A DNA stretch of 64,000 bases from Mesorhizobium hawassense (GTDB lineage: Bacteria; Pseudomonadota; Alphaproteobacteria; Rhizobiales; Rhizobiaceae): NCBI RefSeq assembly GCF_003289945.1, contig NZ_QMBP01000002.1, forward strand, positions 434,001 through 498,000, read 5' to 3'. The first letter of the stretch is position 1. Every line of letters starts with the position of its first letter. Positions 17,162 to 24,721 of the stretch are shown here, piece after piece. The notes under the pieces were generated by a model, which was not told where the DNA came from, made no database searches, and saw only the letters and a program-made list of their open reading frames with translations. A program made the translations under genes and the position numbers.

Positions 17162-18021
17162 CAGGCGTCTCCGCCGGCAGGCTTGGAAGAGTCCTCGCCG
17201 GCGAACGATGCGCCGTCGGCCGTCAGAATGTAGACGCCGCAATTCCACCGGCTAGTCCCGCCGGGATCGCGCTTCACCGCCTGGTTCGCATGCTTGTTGA
17301 GGTACAGCAGCGTCTCGACCACGACCTTGCGGCTATAGGCTTCGAGCGACCTGGCAAGGTCCTCCGAGAGACCGTCATAGTGGACGGCCCGCTCGATGAA
17401 AGGCGGTTTGTCCGCCAGGATGTTTGCGACGGCGGCGGTGGCATGGTCCTGAAGATTGCGGGCAAAGTAATAGAGCCTGACCTCGCCGTCGTCGCGCGGC
17501 GCCATTGCCGCTTCCATCAGGACGACGCGATCCTCTTCATCGATTTCCACGAGCTTGCGATCGAGCCAATCGTCCAGAACCGCCCTCGGCCGCAAATCGC
17601 GCGTCACCGACTCCACGAGCCCAGCGAACGACGCTTCGCCGGTCTCGGCCATTCGCGGCAAGGGCAATGGCGCGCCCCTGGCGTCGGTGAACATCGGATC
17701 GGCAAGCCAGCGCGCGACGATCGCGCTCGTCCTCGAAACGGATTCGGGTATGACCCGGACCGGAGCGCCGGCGCCACGCAGGCGGCTGACCTCCTTGCGA
17801 TGGACGCCCGTCAGCAGGCTTACCCTGCTGTCCGTCTGCGGCTTGTCGGGTAGCGCGAATTCATGCTCCGCCACGTTGACGTAAATCTGCCGCAACAGGT
17901 CGACGAAGGTGGGAAACGTCACCCCGCACTTGATCGCCAGTCGGACCAACGGGCGAAGCACCCGGTTCAACGCGCCTTGGACGCCCGCGGCGTCCAGATA
18001 TTGTTCCGCCGATTTGCTCAT
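17161..18021 (-). CDS. DUF6502 family protein
   Basis: A 286-residue cytoplasmic protein. The N-terminal segment (NRVLRPLVRLAIKCGVTFPTFVDLLRQIYVNVA) and the following TGVHRKEVSRL, which looks like a helix-turn-helix, are typical of DUF6502, a family I recognise only by name. It is coupled to the DUF5666 gene downstream, a pairing that suggests shared expression and perhaps regulator-target roles. A TGTGGG-N7-CCCACA-like site lies 63-80 bases upstream of its start. Confidence 0.72.
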   Translation of the reverse strand: MSKSAEQYLDAAGVQGALNRVLRPLVRLAIKCGVTFPTFVDLLRQIYVNVAEHEFALPDKPQTDSRVSLLTGVHRKEVSRLRGAGAPVRVIPESVSRTSAIVARWLADPMFTDARGAPLPLPRMAETGEASFAGLVESVTRDLRPRAVLDDWLDRKLVEIDEEDRVVLMEAAMAPRDDGEVRLYYFARNLQDHATAAVANILADKPPFIERAVHYDGLSEDLARSLEAYSRKVVVETLLYLNKHANQAVKRDPGGTSRWNCGVYILTADGASFAGEDSSKPAGGDA

Positions 18022-18083
18022 CGCCGTCCTTCACCCGTCAATCAATTCACCTATGCCCCGAAAATTCCTGCCGAAAATAGCCC

Positions 18084-18101
18084 GTGGGAAATGCTTCCAC
18101 A
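18084..18101. promoter_or_regulatory. Inverted repeat GTGGG-N7-TCCACA (site 3)
   Basis: An imperfect copy of the 15632 site with the same 7-base spacer (AAATGCT). It lies in the divergent region between the DUF6502 gene (minus) and the mucR-like gene (plus), about 65-80 bases before the DUF6502 start. Confidence 0.5.
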
Positions 18102-18215
18102 ATAGATGGGCCGGCAACGCTGGCTGTCCACCCGATGTGCTGCAGTCGCAATGAGGGTTCATATCCAGTCGTCAACCTCCGGTTTCGCAGGTCGGCAATC
18201 CTCCTGAGGTTGACA

Positions 18216-18234
18216 CGTGTGAAATTTTCCCACA
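18216..18234. promoter_or_regulatory. Inverted repeat CGTGTG-N7-CCCACA (site 4)
   Basis: The weakest left half of the four, but the right half and the 7-base A/T spacer (AAATTTT) fit. It lies about 70-85 bases before the mucR-like start, so it may be an autoregulatory site or a target of another factor. Confidence 0.45.
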
Positions 18235-18301
18235 ATACTTGACCGAGGCAGAATCTCGCATCGATCATCGCCAGGACATGACCTGCAAGAGGAGAGCACT
18301 T

Positions 18302-18838
18302 TTGAAAAGGCCTTATGTGAAGCCGGCCATAAGCAAGGCGTCGGATGGGTTCGACCAGCCAGCGGGCAATTTTGACCGCATCGACCTCGCGCACCGCAAC
18401 GGGAAGAACCTTTCGGACCAGGGCGCCATCGCCCCGAGCAAGGACGGCGTCGATTCAGCCGTCTCCCTGACCGCGAGCGTCGTATCGGCCTATATTGCAA
18501 ACAACCCGCTGCCCGCGGCCGAGCTGCCGGAATTCATCGGCAAGATATATGCCTCGATCAAACTCATTTCGATCGGATCGCTCGATGTCCAGCCCGACGA
18601 AATCAAGGGCGTCGCCCGGGCGAAAAAATCCATCACGCCCGAATTCATCGTCTGCCTGGAAGACGGCAAGCGCTTCAAATCGCTGAAGCGGCACATCAAG
18701 GCTCAGTACGGCCTTACGCCGGATCAGTATCGAGCGAAATGGAACCTGCCGTCCAACTACCCGATGGTCGCGCCGAACTATTCGGCGACCCGCTCGAAAC
18801 TGGCCAAATCCATGGGCCTCGGCCGAAGGATAAAATAG
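18302..18838 (+). CDS. MucR/Ros-family transcriptional regulator, lacking the last zinc-ligand histidine
   Basis: A 178-residue DNA-binding protein. The C-terminal part is the Ros/MucR finger region: VCLEDGKRFKSLKRHIKAQY followed by LTPDQYRAKWNLP, YPMVAPNYSATRS and LAKSMGLGRR. Ros uses Cys, Cys, His, His for zinc; here the second Cys is Asp and the last His position reads Gln-Tyr, so zinc binding is doubtful, as described for some Mesorhizobium loti homologues. The N-terminal 50 residues are longer than in MucR. TTG 18302 is favoured by GGAG seven bases upstream; ATG 18278 is an alternative. MucR proteins control exopolysaccharide, motility and cell-cycle genes. Confidence 0.85.
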   Translation: MKRPYVKPAISKASDGFDQPAGNFDRIDLAHRNGKNLSDQGAIAPSKDGVDSAVSLTASVVSAYIANNPLPAAELPEFIGKIYASIKLISIGSLDVQPDEIKGVARAKKSITPEFIVCLEDGKRFKSLKRHIKAQYGLTPDQYRAKWNLPSNYPMVAPNYSATRSKLAKSMGLGRRIK

Positions 18839-18884
18839 GCTCCGGAACGCACTGCGACGCTACGGGCGTTGCTGGCGGGCGGTG

Positions 18885-18903
18885 GGAACACTATAGGTGT
18901 TCC
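18885..18903 (+). promoter_or_regulatory. Perfect inverted repeat overlapping the fnrN ribosome-binding region
   Basis: GGAACAC-TATAG-GTGTTCC, 7-bp arms and a 5-base spacer, ends four bases before the chosen fnrN start (GTG 18907) and includes its AGGTG ribosome-binding candidate. As RNA it would form a hairpin hiding that site; as DNA it could be an operator. Confidence 0.55.
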
Positions 18904-18906
18904 ATC

Positions 18907-19629
18907 GTGCGCGAAGACATCCACACGGCAGGCGTCCCAGTGCTCTGCGTTTCATGCGAGGCGCGGCATCGCGGTATATGCGGCGCGCTCAATTCCGAGC
19001 AGCTTGTCGCCCTTGCCAGGTCGACGAAACGGCACAAGGCCGACGCCGGCAAGGAACTGATCGGCGATTCCATGAGCGTCGAGCGCTTCTCGAATGTGCT
19101 TTCGGGCATCGTGAAGCTCACCAAAACGCTTTCCGACGGCCGGCAGCAGATCGTCGGCTTGCAGTTCGCTCCCGACTTCCTCGGCAGGCCTTTCCGGAGC
19201 GAGAGCACGCTCACCGCCGAGGCCGCGACCGACGTCGAATTGTGCTCGTTCCCGCGCCAGGCGCTGGAACAAATGATGAAGGAGCAGCCTGACCTCGAGC
19301 ATCGCCTGCTCGAACAGAAGCTGCGCGAGCTCGACCAGGCCCGCGACTGGATGGTGGCGCTCGGCCGCAAGACCGCCGCCGAGAAGATCGCGAGCTTCCT
19401 TTTGATGATCGCGCGCAATATCGATCCGGCGACCGGACCAGAGCGGCGCGGCGCCGCTTTCGATCTGCCGCTGTCGCGCGCCGAGATCGCCGATTTCCTG
19501 GGCCTCACCGTCGAGACTGTAAGCCGGCAGATCACCCGCCTGCGGGGCGAGAACGTCATCCGCATCGAGAACAACCGCCACGTCATCGTCGACGACATCG
19601 GGCGCCTCGCCGCGCGGGCCGGGGACTGA
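18907..19629 (+). CDS. fnrN: Oxygen-responsive Crp/Fnr regulator, FnrN type
   Basis: A 240-residue regulator. Cys14, Cys17, Cys25 and Cys113 fit the four ligands of an oxygen-labile [4Fe-4S] cluster, with the rhizobial FnrN pattern C-x2-C-x7-C (CVSCEARHRGIC). A cyclic-nucleotide-type beta barrel follows, then a helix-turn-helix with TVETVSRQITRLR; the E-x-x-S-R set is that of FNR and predicts TTGAT-N4-ATCAA targets. Such a box lies at 23057-23070. I chose GTG 18907 because mucR ends at 18838 and no later start keeps the Cys cluster. It converges with the hemerythrin-like gene. Confidence 0.88.
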   Translation: MREDIHTAGVPVLCVSCEARHRGICGALNSEQLVALARSTKRHKADAGKELIGDSMSVERFSNVLSGIVKLTKTLSDGRQQIVGLQFAPDFLGRPFRSESTLTAEAATDVELCSFPRQALEQMMKEQPDLEHRLLEQKLRELDQARDWMVALGRKTAAEKIASFLLMIARNIDPATGPERRGAAFDLPLSRAEIADFLGLTVETVSRQITRLRGENVIRIENNRHVIVDDIGRLAARAGD

Positions 19630-19644
19630 TCCCCGCCGCGTCCT

Positions 19645-20088
19645 TTATTGATCGCCGAGAACCTCGGGCAGCACATGGTCGTGCTCGAAGGCGATGTGGC
19701 GGCGCATCGATTCGAAAAAAGCGCGCAGCATGTAGCCGAACGCCTCCGGGTTCTCGATCGGCCGCCCGTGGCCGTAGGCCAGCAGCGCCTCGCCGAGGTC
19801 CGCGGCCGCGCTTTCGTCCTCCAGATGCTCGAGCTTCAATCGCGCGACCGTGTCTTCCTCGCCGGTTCGTCGCGCAAAGGTGGGGAAGACGACCTCTTCC
19901 TCGAAGCGGTGACACTCCCGCAGCAACGGCAACAGGTCGGCCGCCACGGCGAGACATTGGAGCCGGTCGACGCGCGACGGCAGATCGTCGGCAATGCCTT
20001 CGAGAATGTGGCAGAGCGCGAGCTTCTGCACATGCGCCCGCCTCATGTCCGCCGGGCTGAGCAGCGGCTCTGGCTTTTCGCCCGTCAT
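19645..20088 (-). CDS. Hemerythrin HHE-domain protein, last gene of the cyd operon
   Basis: A 147-residue helical protein with the pattern of a di-iron hemerythrin-like site: H60-x3-E64 (CHRFEEE), LEHLEDE near 87, and RRHIAFEHDH near 130. The family binds oxygen or nitric oxide, or acts in iron-sulfur repair. It starts 24 bases after cydX ends and reads in the same direction, so it belongs to the cytochrome bd operon. A role in protecting the oxidase from, or sensing, O2 or NO is inferred from that context. Confidence 0.82.
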   Translation of the reverse strand: MTGEKPEPLLSPADMRRAHVQKLALCHILEGIADDLPSRVDRLQCLAVAADLLPLLRECHRFEEEVVFPTFARRTGEEDTVARLKLEHLEDESAAADLGEALLAYGHGRPIENPEAFGYMLRAFFESMRRHIAFEHDHVLPEVLGDQ

Positions 20089-20112
20089 GATGGCTCCTCC
20101 GTCAGGCCCGGC

Positions 20113-20244
20113 TCAAGGCGTGGGCAGGGTGACCGTGTCCTCGACGGGTTCTTCGCGGACGGTGCGCAGTTCGTACCAGAGCGCGTTCAGGATACCGACG
20201 GAGGCGGCCAGTCCAAGGCCGAGAATCCAGGAAAAATACCACAT
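20113..20244 (-). CDS. cydX: Cytochrome bd oxidase small subunit CydX
   Basis: A 43-residue single-helix membrane protein starting MWYFSWILGLGLAASVGILN, the family signature (W, Y, F, then a Gly-rich helix and ALWYEL). It stabilises the haems of CydAB. The C-terminal tail is acidic and hydrophilic. It lies 20 bases after cydB. It is short enough to be missed by many gene finders. Confidence 0.9.
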   Translation of the reverse strand: MWYFSWILGLGLAASVGILNALWYELRTVREEPVEDTVTLPTP

Positions 20245-20264
20245 GGTCAGAACCTCAGGTTGGA

Positions 20265-21419
20265 TCAGTAGGCCGACGAGCCAGCTTTTTCGACGCTCTT
20301 CTCGCCGACCTTGCCCCACAGCACGCTGTAGACCCAGGCGGTATAGGCAAGGATCAGCGGCAGGAAGATCACCGTGGCGATCAGCATGTTGCGCAGTGTA
20401 GCGCGGCTCGACGAGGCGTCGAAGACCGCGAGCGAATGGCTTGGGTTGCTGCTCGACGGCAGCAGGATGGGGAACATGGCAAGCCCAACCGTTGCGATGA
20501 TCATCGCAACGCCGAGCTTCGATGCAATGAAGGTCCATCCTTCGAGCCGCGCCTGGAAACCGGCAGCCGCGAGCAAAGGTGCCGCGATGCCGAGCGCGGG
20601 CACGATCCAGAGCAAGGGGTGAGCGTGGAAATTCGCCAGCCAGGCGCCGCCGTCCGCCACCACCGTCTTGACGAGCGGATTGGAAGGCCCGTCCCAGTCG
20701 ATCGGCGACGTCACGCGGTAGCCGCCGAGCAGACCGAGCCAGACCAGCACGCCGCCGCCGGCAAAGAGCGCCGACGTAACGATGGCGGAGCGGGCGCCGA
20801 CAGCGCGGGCGCGGTCGGCGACCGTGCCTTCCGCCTTGAAGGTTAGCCAGGCCGCGCCATGCGTCACCAGCATGGCCAGCGAAACCAGACCGCAATAGAG
20901 TGCCAGCGGGTTGAGCAGCCCGAAGAGACTGCCTTCATAGATCGGGCGCAGGTCCGGCGTGAAGTGGAACGGCACGCCCTGCAACGTGTTGCCGACGGCA
21001 ACGCCGAAGATCAATGCCGGCACCGCGCCGCCCACGAACAGCGCCCAATCCCAACGCGTGCGCCAAGCCGGATCCGTCCGCTTCGACCGGTACTTGAAGC
21101 CCACCGGGCGCATGATCATCGCCAGCAGCACCAGGAACATCGCAAGGTAGAAGCCGGAGAAGCTCACCGCATAGAGCGCCGGCCATGCCGCGAAGATGGC
21201 GCCGCCGCCGAGGATGAACCATACCTGGTTGCCTTCCCAGACCGGACCGATGGTGTTGATCGCCACGCGCCGCTCGGCATCCGTCTTGGCGACGAAGGGC
21301 AGCAGCGCGCCGACGCCCATGTCGAACCCGTCGGTCGCGGCAAAGCCGATCAGAAGCACGCCGAGCAGTATCCACCAGATCACGCGCAGCGTTTCATAGT
21401 CGAAGAGATATCCGATCAT
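20265..21419 (-). CDS. cydB: Cytochrome d ubiquinol oxidase subunit II
   Basis: An inner-membrane protein of 384 residues, the usual length. The N-terminal segment (ETLRVIWWILLGVLLIGFAATDGFDMGVGALLPF) is the typical start of CydB, and GPVWEGNQVWFILGGGAIFAAWP near 60 is its hallmark. With CydA it forms the high-affinity quinol oxidase used at low oxygen. Thirteen bases separate it from cydA. Confidence 0.95.
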   Translation of the reverse strand: MIGYLFDYETLRVIWWILLGVLLIGFAATDGFDMGVGALLPFVAKTDAERRVAINTIGPVWEGNQVWFILGGGAIFAAWPALYAVSFSGFYLAMFLVLLAMIMRPVGFKYRSKRTDPAWRTRWDWALFVGGAVPALIFGVAVGNTLQGVPFHFTPDLRPIYEGSLFGLLNPLALYCGLVSLAMLVTHGAAWLTFKAEGTVADRARAVGARSAIVTSALFAGGGVLVWLGLLGGYRVTSPIDWDGPSNPLVKTVVADGGAWLANFHAHPLLWIVPALGIAAPLLAAAGFQARLEGWTFIASKLGVAMIIATVGLAMFPILLPSSSNPSHSLAVFDASSSRATLRNMLIATVIFLPLILAYTAWVYSVLWGKVGEKSVEKAGSSAY

Positions 21420-21432
21420 CGTCGTGATCCTT

Positions 21433-23004
21433 TCACTCTGCCGGTTGCATTGCGGGGCCGGCGCTCGGGCGCAGATCGTCGATGACCTTCGCGATCTCCG
21501 GCCCCTTGCGGATGGCGGCCAGCATCAGCCGGACCTCGATGACGGCGAGCACGCCGTAGACCAGCGTGAAGCCTGCGATGGTGAGCAGAAGATCGCTTAC
21601 GCCGAGTTCCGACGTGGCAAGGAAGGTCGGCAGCACGCCGTCGATGATCCAGGGCTGGCGACCGAACTCAGCCACGAACCAGCCAACCTCGATGGCGACC
21701 CACGGCAGCGGCATGGCGATGAGCGCGGCGCGGAACAGCCAGCGTGGCGCCTCGGTCTCGCGCGTCGTATGCCAAAGCGATACGGCAAACAGCGCCAGCA
21801 GCGCGAACCCGCAGGCGACCATCAGGCGGAAACCGAAGAAGAGCAGCGGCACGTAGGGCACCGTCGACCAGGCGGCGTCCTTGATCTGCTGCTCGTTCGC
21901 CTGCCTCGGGTCGGGCAGGTACCGCTTGAGCAGCAGCGCGTAGCCGAGATCCATGGAGCTGGCATCAAACACCGCGCGGGCGGCGGTGTCGCCGCGGTCC
22001 GACTTGATCTTCTCCAGCGCGTCATAGGCAACGATGCCGTTGCGGATGCGGGCTTCCGCATGAGCCACGAGCTCGTCGATGCCGGCGATCTGCCTGTCGA
22101 GCGAGCGGGTGCCGATGATGCCCATCACCCATGGGATGCGGATGGCGAAACGCGTCTCGCGGCTGTTCTGGCTCGGGATGCCGAAAGCCGTGAACGAAGC
22201 CGGCGCCGGCTCGGTCTCCCACATGGCCTCGATGGCCGCGAGCTTCATTTTCTGGTTGTCGGTGAGCGCATAGCCGCTCTCGTCGCCGAGCACGATGACC
22301 GACAGCGCCGATGCCACGCCAAAGGCCGACGCGATCACGAAGGAGCGCTTGGCGAGCTCGACGTGGCGTCCCCTGAGCAGATACCAGGCCGACACGCCGA
22401 GCACGAAGGTGGCGGCGCAGACATAGCCGGCGGAAACGGTGTGGACGAACTTGGCCTGCGCCACCGGATTGAAGATTACCGCCATGAAGTCCGTGACTTC
22501 CATGCGCATCGTGTCCGGGTTGAAGGCCGAGCCGACCGGGTTCTGCATCCAGCCATTGGCGATCAGGATCCACAGCGCGGAGAAGTTGGTGCCGAGCGCC
22601 ATCAGCCAGGTCACGGTCATGTGCGCGCGCGACGAGAGCCGATCCCAGCCGAAGAAGAACAATCCGACGAACGTGGCTTCCAGGAAGAAGGCCATCAGCC
22701 CCTCGATGGCGAGGGGCGCCCCGAACACGTCGCCGACATAGTGCGAATAATAGGCCCAGTTCATGCCGAACTGGAATTCCATGGTGATGCCCGTGGCGAC
22801 GCCAAGGGCGAAGTTGATGCCGAACAGCACGCCCCAGAATTTCGTCATATCGCGCCAGATGACGCGGCGGGTCATTACATAGACTGTCTCCATCATGGCG
22901 ATCAGGATCGAAAGGCCAAGCGTCAGCGGCACGAACAGGAAGTGGTAGAGGGCCGTCAGCGCGAACTGCAGCCGCGACAGGTCGACGAGGAGAAAGTCGG
23001 ACAT
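21433..23004 (-). CDS. cydA: Cytochrome d ubiquinol oxidase subunit I
   Basis: A 523-residue membrane protein. It has the haem-ligand region (LYHFLFVPLTLGLS near 20), GMNWAYYSHYVGDVFGAPLA, and a long quinol loop with GDESGYALTDNQK followed by KLAAIEAMWET, which keeps the Lys and Glu important for quinol binding in the E. coli enzyme; this marks the long-loop (canonical bd) class. I chose ATG 23004 (AAGGA eight bases upstream); the frame stays open upstream but the N-terminus fits the family only from here. A perfect FNR-type box is centred 60 bases upstream. Confidence 0.95.
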   Translation of the reverse strand: MSDFLLVDLSRLQFALTALYHFLFVPLTLGLSILIAMMETVYVMTRRVIWRDMTKFWGVLFGINFALGVATGITMEFQFGMNWAYYSHYVGDVFGAPLAIEGLMAFFLEATFVGLFFFGWDRLSSRAHMTVTWLMALGTNFSALWILIANGWMQNPVGSAFNPDTMRMEVTDFMAVIFNPVAQAKFVHTVSAGYVCAATFVLGVSAWYLLRGRHVELAKRSFVIASAFGVASALSVIVLGDESGYALTDNQKMKLAAIEAMWETEPAPASFTAFGIPSQNSRETRFAIRIPWVMGIIGTRSLDRQIAGIDELVAHAEARIRNGIVAYDALEKIKSDRGDTAARAVFDASSMDLGYALLLKRYLPDPRQANEQQIKDAAWSTVPYVPLLFFGFRLMVACGFALLALFAVSLWHTTRETEAPRWLFRAALIAMPLPWVAIEVGWFVAEFGRQPWIIDGVLPTFLATSELGVSDLLLTIAGFTLVYGVLAVIEVRLMLAAIRKGPEIAKVIDDLRPSAGPAMQPAE

Positions 23005-23056
23005 GGGAGCATCCTTTCTGGACACCGTCTCATAGCGCCGCACGAAGATCGACGGC

Positions 23057-23070
23057 TTGATCTGGATCAA
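23057..23070. promoter_or_regulatory. Perfect FNR/FnrN box between cydA and cydD
   Basis: TTGAT-CTGG-ATCAA matches the consensus exactly. An activator at -41.5 would place the cydA start near 23022, just before its ribosome-binding site. For cydD the same geometry would start transcription at its start codon, so activation of cydA fits better. fnrN lies 3.4 kb away in the same cluster. Confidence 0.88.
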
Positions 23071-23104
23071 TTCCCTTCCTTCCCAGGCATGCGAAAGACG
23101 GGCC

Positions 23105-24721
23105 ATGAAAACGCCGGTCGTTCCCGCACCAGTTCCTGATCCCGCCGCCGCGTCGCCTGGCGCTTTCCAGGCGCTCGCCTCGGCCAGCCAACTGGCAAAA
23201 CGCGGATTGCGTCGGCTGCTCTGCCTACAGATTGCCCGCTCCGCGCTGCGGCTTGGCTTCGCCGCCACGGCGGCCATGGCGGTGGGGCGGCTCGTCATGG
23301 CCGAGCCCATCGCCTCCTGGCTCGTCCCGGTCACGATTGCCCTTCTCCTGGCGGCCTGCATCGCCGGGTTTGCCGCCGACAGGGCGCAAGCCTCCACTGA
23401 GACCGCCGTATCGATCGGTCTGCGCGAACGGGCGGGCAAGCGGCTGGACGAGACGCCTGCACGCCGGTTGCAATCGCTCTCGGTCGGCGGCGTCATTATG
23501 TCGATGCAGCGTCATCCCGAAGCGATCGCCGGCCTTGTCGTCGGCCACCGCGCGGCAAGCACCATGATGGCGGCCGGGCCGCTGCTCGCGGTGGCGGCAC
23601 TTTTCCTCGTCTCCTGGCAGGCGGCCCTGCTGGTCATCTGCCTGACGCCGGTGATGATCCTGTTCTTCGCGTTGATTGGGCGTGCCATCCGCCGGCGCGC
23701 CGATGCGCAGGAACGGGCCTACGGACGGTTGGCGGGCCAATTCGCCGACCGCATCCGCACCCTGCCGACGATCCTCGCCAACCATGCCACGAGCGGCGAA
23801 GAGGCCAAGCTTGCCCGGCGCCTCGAAGCCTATGCGGACAACACGATGGGCGTGCTGCGCATCGCCTTCGCCAATGCCGGCATCATCGACTTCTTCGCCT
23901 CGCTCTCGATCGCCATCCTTGCCGTCTTGCTCGGCCTCGGCCACCTCAAGCTGGCGATGGTCCCCGGCTTCTCGAATCTCGAGCTCTGGCAGAGCCTGTT
24001 CATCCTGATGATCGCGCCGGAATATTTCGCGCCGTTCCGGCGCTTCTCGGAGCAGTATCACGCCAAGGCGGAAGGACTGGCTGCGGCCGGCGCGCTCGAC
24101 CGGCTGCTGGACACCGAAGAGGTCGTTGCCAAGCCCCTGCCGGTGCTCGACGTGCTTTCCCTGGAACTGCCGGCGCATGGCCTCGTCGCCATCACCGGCC
24201 CCAGCGGCTCAGGCAAATCGACCTTGCTGCGCCGTCTCGCCGGCATCGAAGCAGGCGGAATACCGGCGTTGGGTTCCCGTCGATTGACCGCTGAAGACAT
24301 CGCATGGGTTTCGACGGACGCATACGTGCCCGAAGGAACACTGGCCGGAGCGATTTCGTGGAACGCCGGTGCGGTAGACCCGAACCGGCTTCAACATGTC
24401 GCCCGCGCGATCGGGCTGCTCGACGACGCACTGCTGCCGGGCGGCCTCGCTGCCAGGCTGGACAAGGGCGGCGCCAATCTTTCAGGCGGCCAGCGGCTCC
24501 GTATCGCGGTCGCCCGCGCGCAACTTTGCGGACGAACCGTGCTGGCCGACGAGCCGACGGCAAAGCTCGACCCAGGGACGGCGGGGGCCGTGCGGCGGAT
24601 GCTGCTCGAGATTTCGACGAGGCGGCTGCTCGTTGTGGCGACACATGACCGAAGCCTCTCCGGCGCCGCCGACATCACTTTCGATCTGACCCACGGCGAT
24701 ACCGTCGAGGTGGCGGCATGA
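23105..24721 (+). CDS. cydD: ABC transporter CydD (cytochrome bd assembly, thiol export)
   Basis: A 538-residue exporter half with an N-terminal six-helix membrane domain (about 55-320) and a C-terminal ATPase. Walker A GPSGSGKST lies near 365, signature NLSGGQRLRIAVARAQ near 460 and Walker B VLADEPTAKLD near 482. With CydC it exports glutathione and cysteine and binds haem, which is needed to assemble cytochrome bd. I chose ATG 23105; the upstream in-frame extension would run through the FNR box. It overlaps cydC by four bases. Confidence 0.9.
   Translation: MKTPVVPAPVPDPAAASPGAFQALASASQLAKRGLRRLLCLQIARSALRLGFAATAAMAVGRLVMAEPIASWLVPVTIALLLAACIAGFAADRAQASTETAVSIGLRERAGKRLDETPARRLQSLSVGGVIMSMQRHPEAIAGLVVGHRAASTMMAAGPLLAVAALFLVSWQAALLVICLTPVMILFFALIGRAIRRRADAQERAYGRLAGQFADRIRTLPTILANHATSGEEAKLARRLEAYADNTMGVLRIAFANAGIIDFFASLSIAILAVLLGLGHLKLAMVPGFSNLELWQSLFILMIAPEYFAPFRRFSEQYHAKAEGLAAAGALDRLLDTEEVVAKPLPVLDVLSLELPAHGLVAITGPSGSGKSTLLRRLAGIEAGGIPALGSRRLTAEDIAWVSTDAYVPEGTLAGAISWNAGAVDPNRLQHVARAIGLLDDALLPGGLAARLDKGGANLSGGQRLRIAVARAQLCGRTVLADEPTAKLDPGTAGAVRRMLLEISTRRLLVVATHDRSLSGAADITFDLTHGDTVEVAA

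Noticed and set aside
18739..18906. N-terminal extension of FnrN back to ATG 18739
   Set aside because: It would overlap the end of the mucR-like gene by 100 bases, and FnrN proteins begin close to the Cys cluster.
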